Positions 7,452 through 8,737 of a stretch of 8,737 nt of DNA are shown here, piece by piece. The notes under the pieces are model-generated. The model was not told where the DNA came from. It saw only the letters and a list, made by a program, of their open reading frames with translations, and did no database searches. Position numbers and translations under genes: made by a program. The DNA is from Flavobacterium sp. (GTDB lineage: Bacteria; Bacteroidota; Bacteroidia; Flavobacteriales; Flavobacteriaceae). The DNA lies in assembly GCF_003525665.1 (NCBI RefSeq), contig NZ_DQDX01000060.1, positions 1-8,737 on the forward strand, read 5' to 3'. Each line of letters starts with the position of its first letter. Position 1 is the stretch's first letter.

Positions 7452-7524
7452 GTTTGGGGTTTGTGGTTTTTAGTTTGTTGTTATCTTGGCGTAAACCATA
7501 AACTTTGAACTATAAACTACAAAC
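7452..7524. repeat. Facing arrays of degenerate 7-bp repeats (GTTTnnn and nnnAAAC)
   Basis: From 7452, GTTTGGG, GTTTGTG, GTTTTTA and GTTTGTT follow each other exactly every seven bases (fading into GTTATCT). From 7490, CGTAAAC, CATAAAC, TTTGAAC, TATAAAC and TACAAAC do the same in the opposite sense. The arms are therefore complementary in heptad register. The best local stem is 7459-7469 with 7493-7503 (11 bp, one G-U when read on the + strand). The array fills most of the 110-nt prs-rplY spacer. Function is unknown; an mRNA-stabilising or attenuating structure, or a slippage-prone repeat, are all possible. Confidence 0.75.
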
Positions 7525-7530
7525 TTCATT

Positions 7531-8472
7531 CTACATCAGGAATTTTCCGCTGATGGAATTGTTGTGTTGTACCATGTGCATTACTTCTGCAAAAAGTGGT
7601 GCACAACTCACTACTTTTATTTTTTTGGATTCTTTCTTTAACGGAATAGAATCGGTAACTATTAATTCTAATAATTTAGAATTTTCTATTTTTTCGTAAG
7701 CTTCACCCGATAAAATAGCGTGTGTACAAATTGCTCTTACGCTTAATGCACCTTTTTCTATCATTAAATCGGCTGCTTTTGCTAATGTTCCTCCTGTGTC
7801 GATCATGTCGTCTACAAGAATGATGTTTCTACCTTTTACATCACCAATCAATTCCATGGTGTCAATAACGTTGGCAACTTTTCTTTGCTTGTAACAAATT
7901 ACTACATCAGATTCTAAAAATTTAGAGTAGGCGTAGGCTCTTTTAGAACCACCCATGTCTGGTGATGCAATTGTTAAATTGTCTAAACCTAAACTTTCTA
8001 CATAAGGTAAGAATATCGTTGAGGCAAACAAGTGGTCTACTGGTTTTTCGAAGAAACCTTGAATTTGATCGGCATGTAAATCCATGGTCATAATTCTAGT
8101 TGCTCCGGCAGTTTCTAATAGTTTTGCTACTAGTTTTGCTCCAATCGGCACTCTTGGTTTGTCTTTTCTATCTTGTCTTGCGTATCCAAAGTAAGGAATT
8201 ACCGGAGTTATGTGTCTTGCTGAAGCTCTTTTAGCAGCATCAATCATTAACAAAAGTTCCATTAAATTGTCTGCGCTAGGAAATGTAGAGCACACAATAA
8301 AAACGCGTAATCCTCTTATTGATTCTTCATAAGAAGGTTGAAATTCACCATCACTATATTGAGAGAACGTAACTTTACCTAACGGAATTCCATAGTTTTG
8401 AGCTATTTGTTCTGCTAAGTGTACACTTTGAGAACACGCAAATATTTTTGCTTCTGGTTCTAGATGTGACAT
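7531..8472 (-). CDS. prs: Ribose-phosphate pyrophosphokinase (PRPP synthetase)
   Basis: This cytoplasmic enzyme transfers pyrophosphate from ATP to ribose 5-phosphate to make PRPP, the precursor of purines, pyrimidines, NAD, histidine and tryptophan. The 313-residue length is normal for class I enzymes. Motifs in order are FSQYSDGEFQP (36-46), YARQDRKDKPR (97-107), MDLHADQIQGFF (130-141, with metal/ATP-binding His133), the flexible-loop pair Lys195 and Arg197 in YKQRK, and the PRPP-binding loop VDDMIDTGGT (220-229). The ATG at 8472 precedes the conserved IFACSQSVHLAEQIA segment. The long A-rich leader has no Shine-Dalgarno sequence. A -7-like TAAATTTG lies at 8594-8601, about 120 nt upstream, and the gene is followed by rplY on the same strand. 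Nothing in the sequence looks truncated or altered. Confidence 0.97.
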   Translation of the reverse strand: MSHLEPEAKIFACSQSVHLAEQIAQNYGIPLGKVTFSQYSDGEFQPSYEESIRGLRVFIVCSTFPSADNLMELLLMIDAAKRASARHITPVIPYFGYARQDRKDKPRVPIGAKLVAKLLETAGATRIMTMDLHADQIQGFFEKPVDHLFASTIFLPYVESLGLDNLTIASPDMGGSKRAYAYSKFLESDVVICYKQRKVANVIDTMELIGDVKGRNIILVDDMIDTGGTLAKAADLMIEKGALSVRAICTHAILSGEAYEKIENSKLLELIVTDSIPLKKESKKIKVVSCAPLFAEVMHMVQHNNSISGKFLM

Positions 8473-8593
8473 TTTAATTTGTTGTTTTGTTCCGATGTGT
8501 TTTGTACAATTTGACTTTTAATTATAATAAAAGTTTTGTTTGTATAAATACCTCGGATGTAGTTAGTTAGTTGTGCTTCGAATTAACGAGGTG

Positions 8594-8623
8594 CAAATTT
8601 AGAAATAAAATCCGAGTCTGAAA
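8594..8623 (-). promoter_or_regulatory. Putative promoter of prs (-7 TAAATTTG)
   Basis: On the - strand TAAATTTG (8601-8594) matches the Bacteroidetes -7 consensus TAnnTTTG exactly. A TTTC at 8623-8620, close to the -33 TTTG, lies 18 nt further upstream. Transcription would start near 8590 and give a leader of roughly 115-120 nt before the prs ATG. The leader contains the complementary pair ACCTCG (8592-8587) and CGAGGT (8555-8550). Confidence 0.45.
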
Positions 8624-8643
8624 GGATATTTTTAACTATTTTC

Positions 8644-8675
8644 TTGAAAATGTGATTAAAAATTATTTACATTTG
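8644..8675 (+). promoter_or_regulatory. Putative promoter of tRNA-Leu
   Basis: TTG (8644-8646) and TACATTTG (8668-8675), separated by 21 nt, fit the Bacteroidetes -33/-7 pattern. Transcription would start near 8680, leaving about 30 nt of 5' leader before the mature tRNA end. It is divergent from the prs promoter, with about 20 nt between the two. Confidence 0.6.
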
Positions 8676-8709
8676 CAGTCTCGAAATTATAAATAGTCAT
8701 TTTGTCCAT

Positions 8710-8737
8710 GCCCGGATGGCGGAATTGGTAGACGCGC
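8710..8737 (+). tRNA. tRNA-Leu (3' partial, cut by window edge)
   Basis: The last 28 bases read as a 5' acceptor arm GCCCGGA (8710-8716) followed by TGGCGGAATTGGTAGACGCG. This is the D-arm sequence characteristic of bacterial tRNA-Leu, including GGCGGAATTGGTAGACGCGC as in E. coli leucine tRNAs. The anticodon, long variable arm and 3' half lie outside the window, so the isoacceptor cannot be named. Confidence 0.9.

Noticed and set aside
8561..8572. (AGTT)3 tetranucleotide repeat in the prs leader region.
   Set aside because: Three units are too few to call a functional or phase-variable repeat.

Overview
The window looks like chromosomal DNA of a Flavobacterium-like member of the Bacteroidetes (Bacteroidota). 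The evidence is the low G+C content, the lack of Shine-Dalgarno sequences with A-rich leaders instead, promoter elements of the TAnnTTTG class, two proteins ending in a type IX secretion (T9SS) C-terminal sorting domain, and homologues whose motifs fit flavobacterial proteins. This assignment rests on motif reading only.

Left half (1-5336, + strand): two tandem paralogous genes encode secreted, multidomain zinc metalloproteases of the reprolysin-like (M12B-type) class. The first is cut by the window edge and lacks about 53 N-terminal residues. The second is complete at 894 residues. Each has a prodomain, a catalytic domain with HExxHxxGxxH and a Met-turn, Ig/PKD-like modules, a P-domain-like module and a T9SS sorting domain. 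Each is followed by its own strong hairpin terminator, and the second has its own promoter-like element, so they are probably separate transcription units. The paralogues are close everywhere except in the P-domain-like module, which has diverged strongly.

Middle (5353-6613, - strand): a bidirectional terminator separates the proteases from a convergent gene for a small unrecognised lipoprotein, which sits 41 nt downstream of pth (peptidyl-tRNA hydrolase). The 204-nt gap between pth and rplY holds the rplY terminator and, on the opposite strand, a structured element resembling a widespread flavobacterial RNA motif (probably flavo-1), with a possible pseudoknot.

Right part (6769-8737): rplY (ribosomal protein L25, CTC/TL5 type) and prs (ribose-phosphate pyrophosphokinase) run on the - strand. 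The order prs-rplY-pth matches the prs-ctc-pth(spoVC) cluster known from Bacillus, so this is a conserved housekeeping neighbourhood linking PRPP supply to translation. The prs-rplY spacer carries two facing arrays of 7-bp repeats. Upstream of prs lie divergent promoters, one for prs and one for a tRNA-Leu gene that is cut by the right edge.

No defence, mobile or CRISPR system is visible. The parts that standard annotation would not cover are the modular divergence of the protease pair, the structured RNA, and the heptad inverted array.
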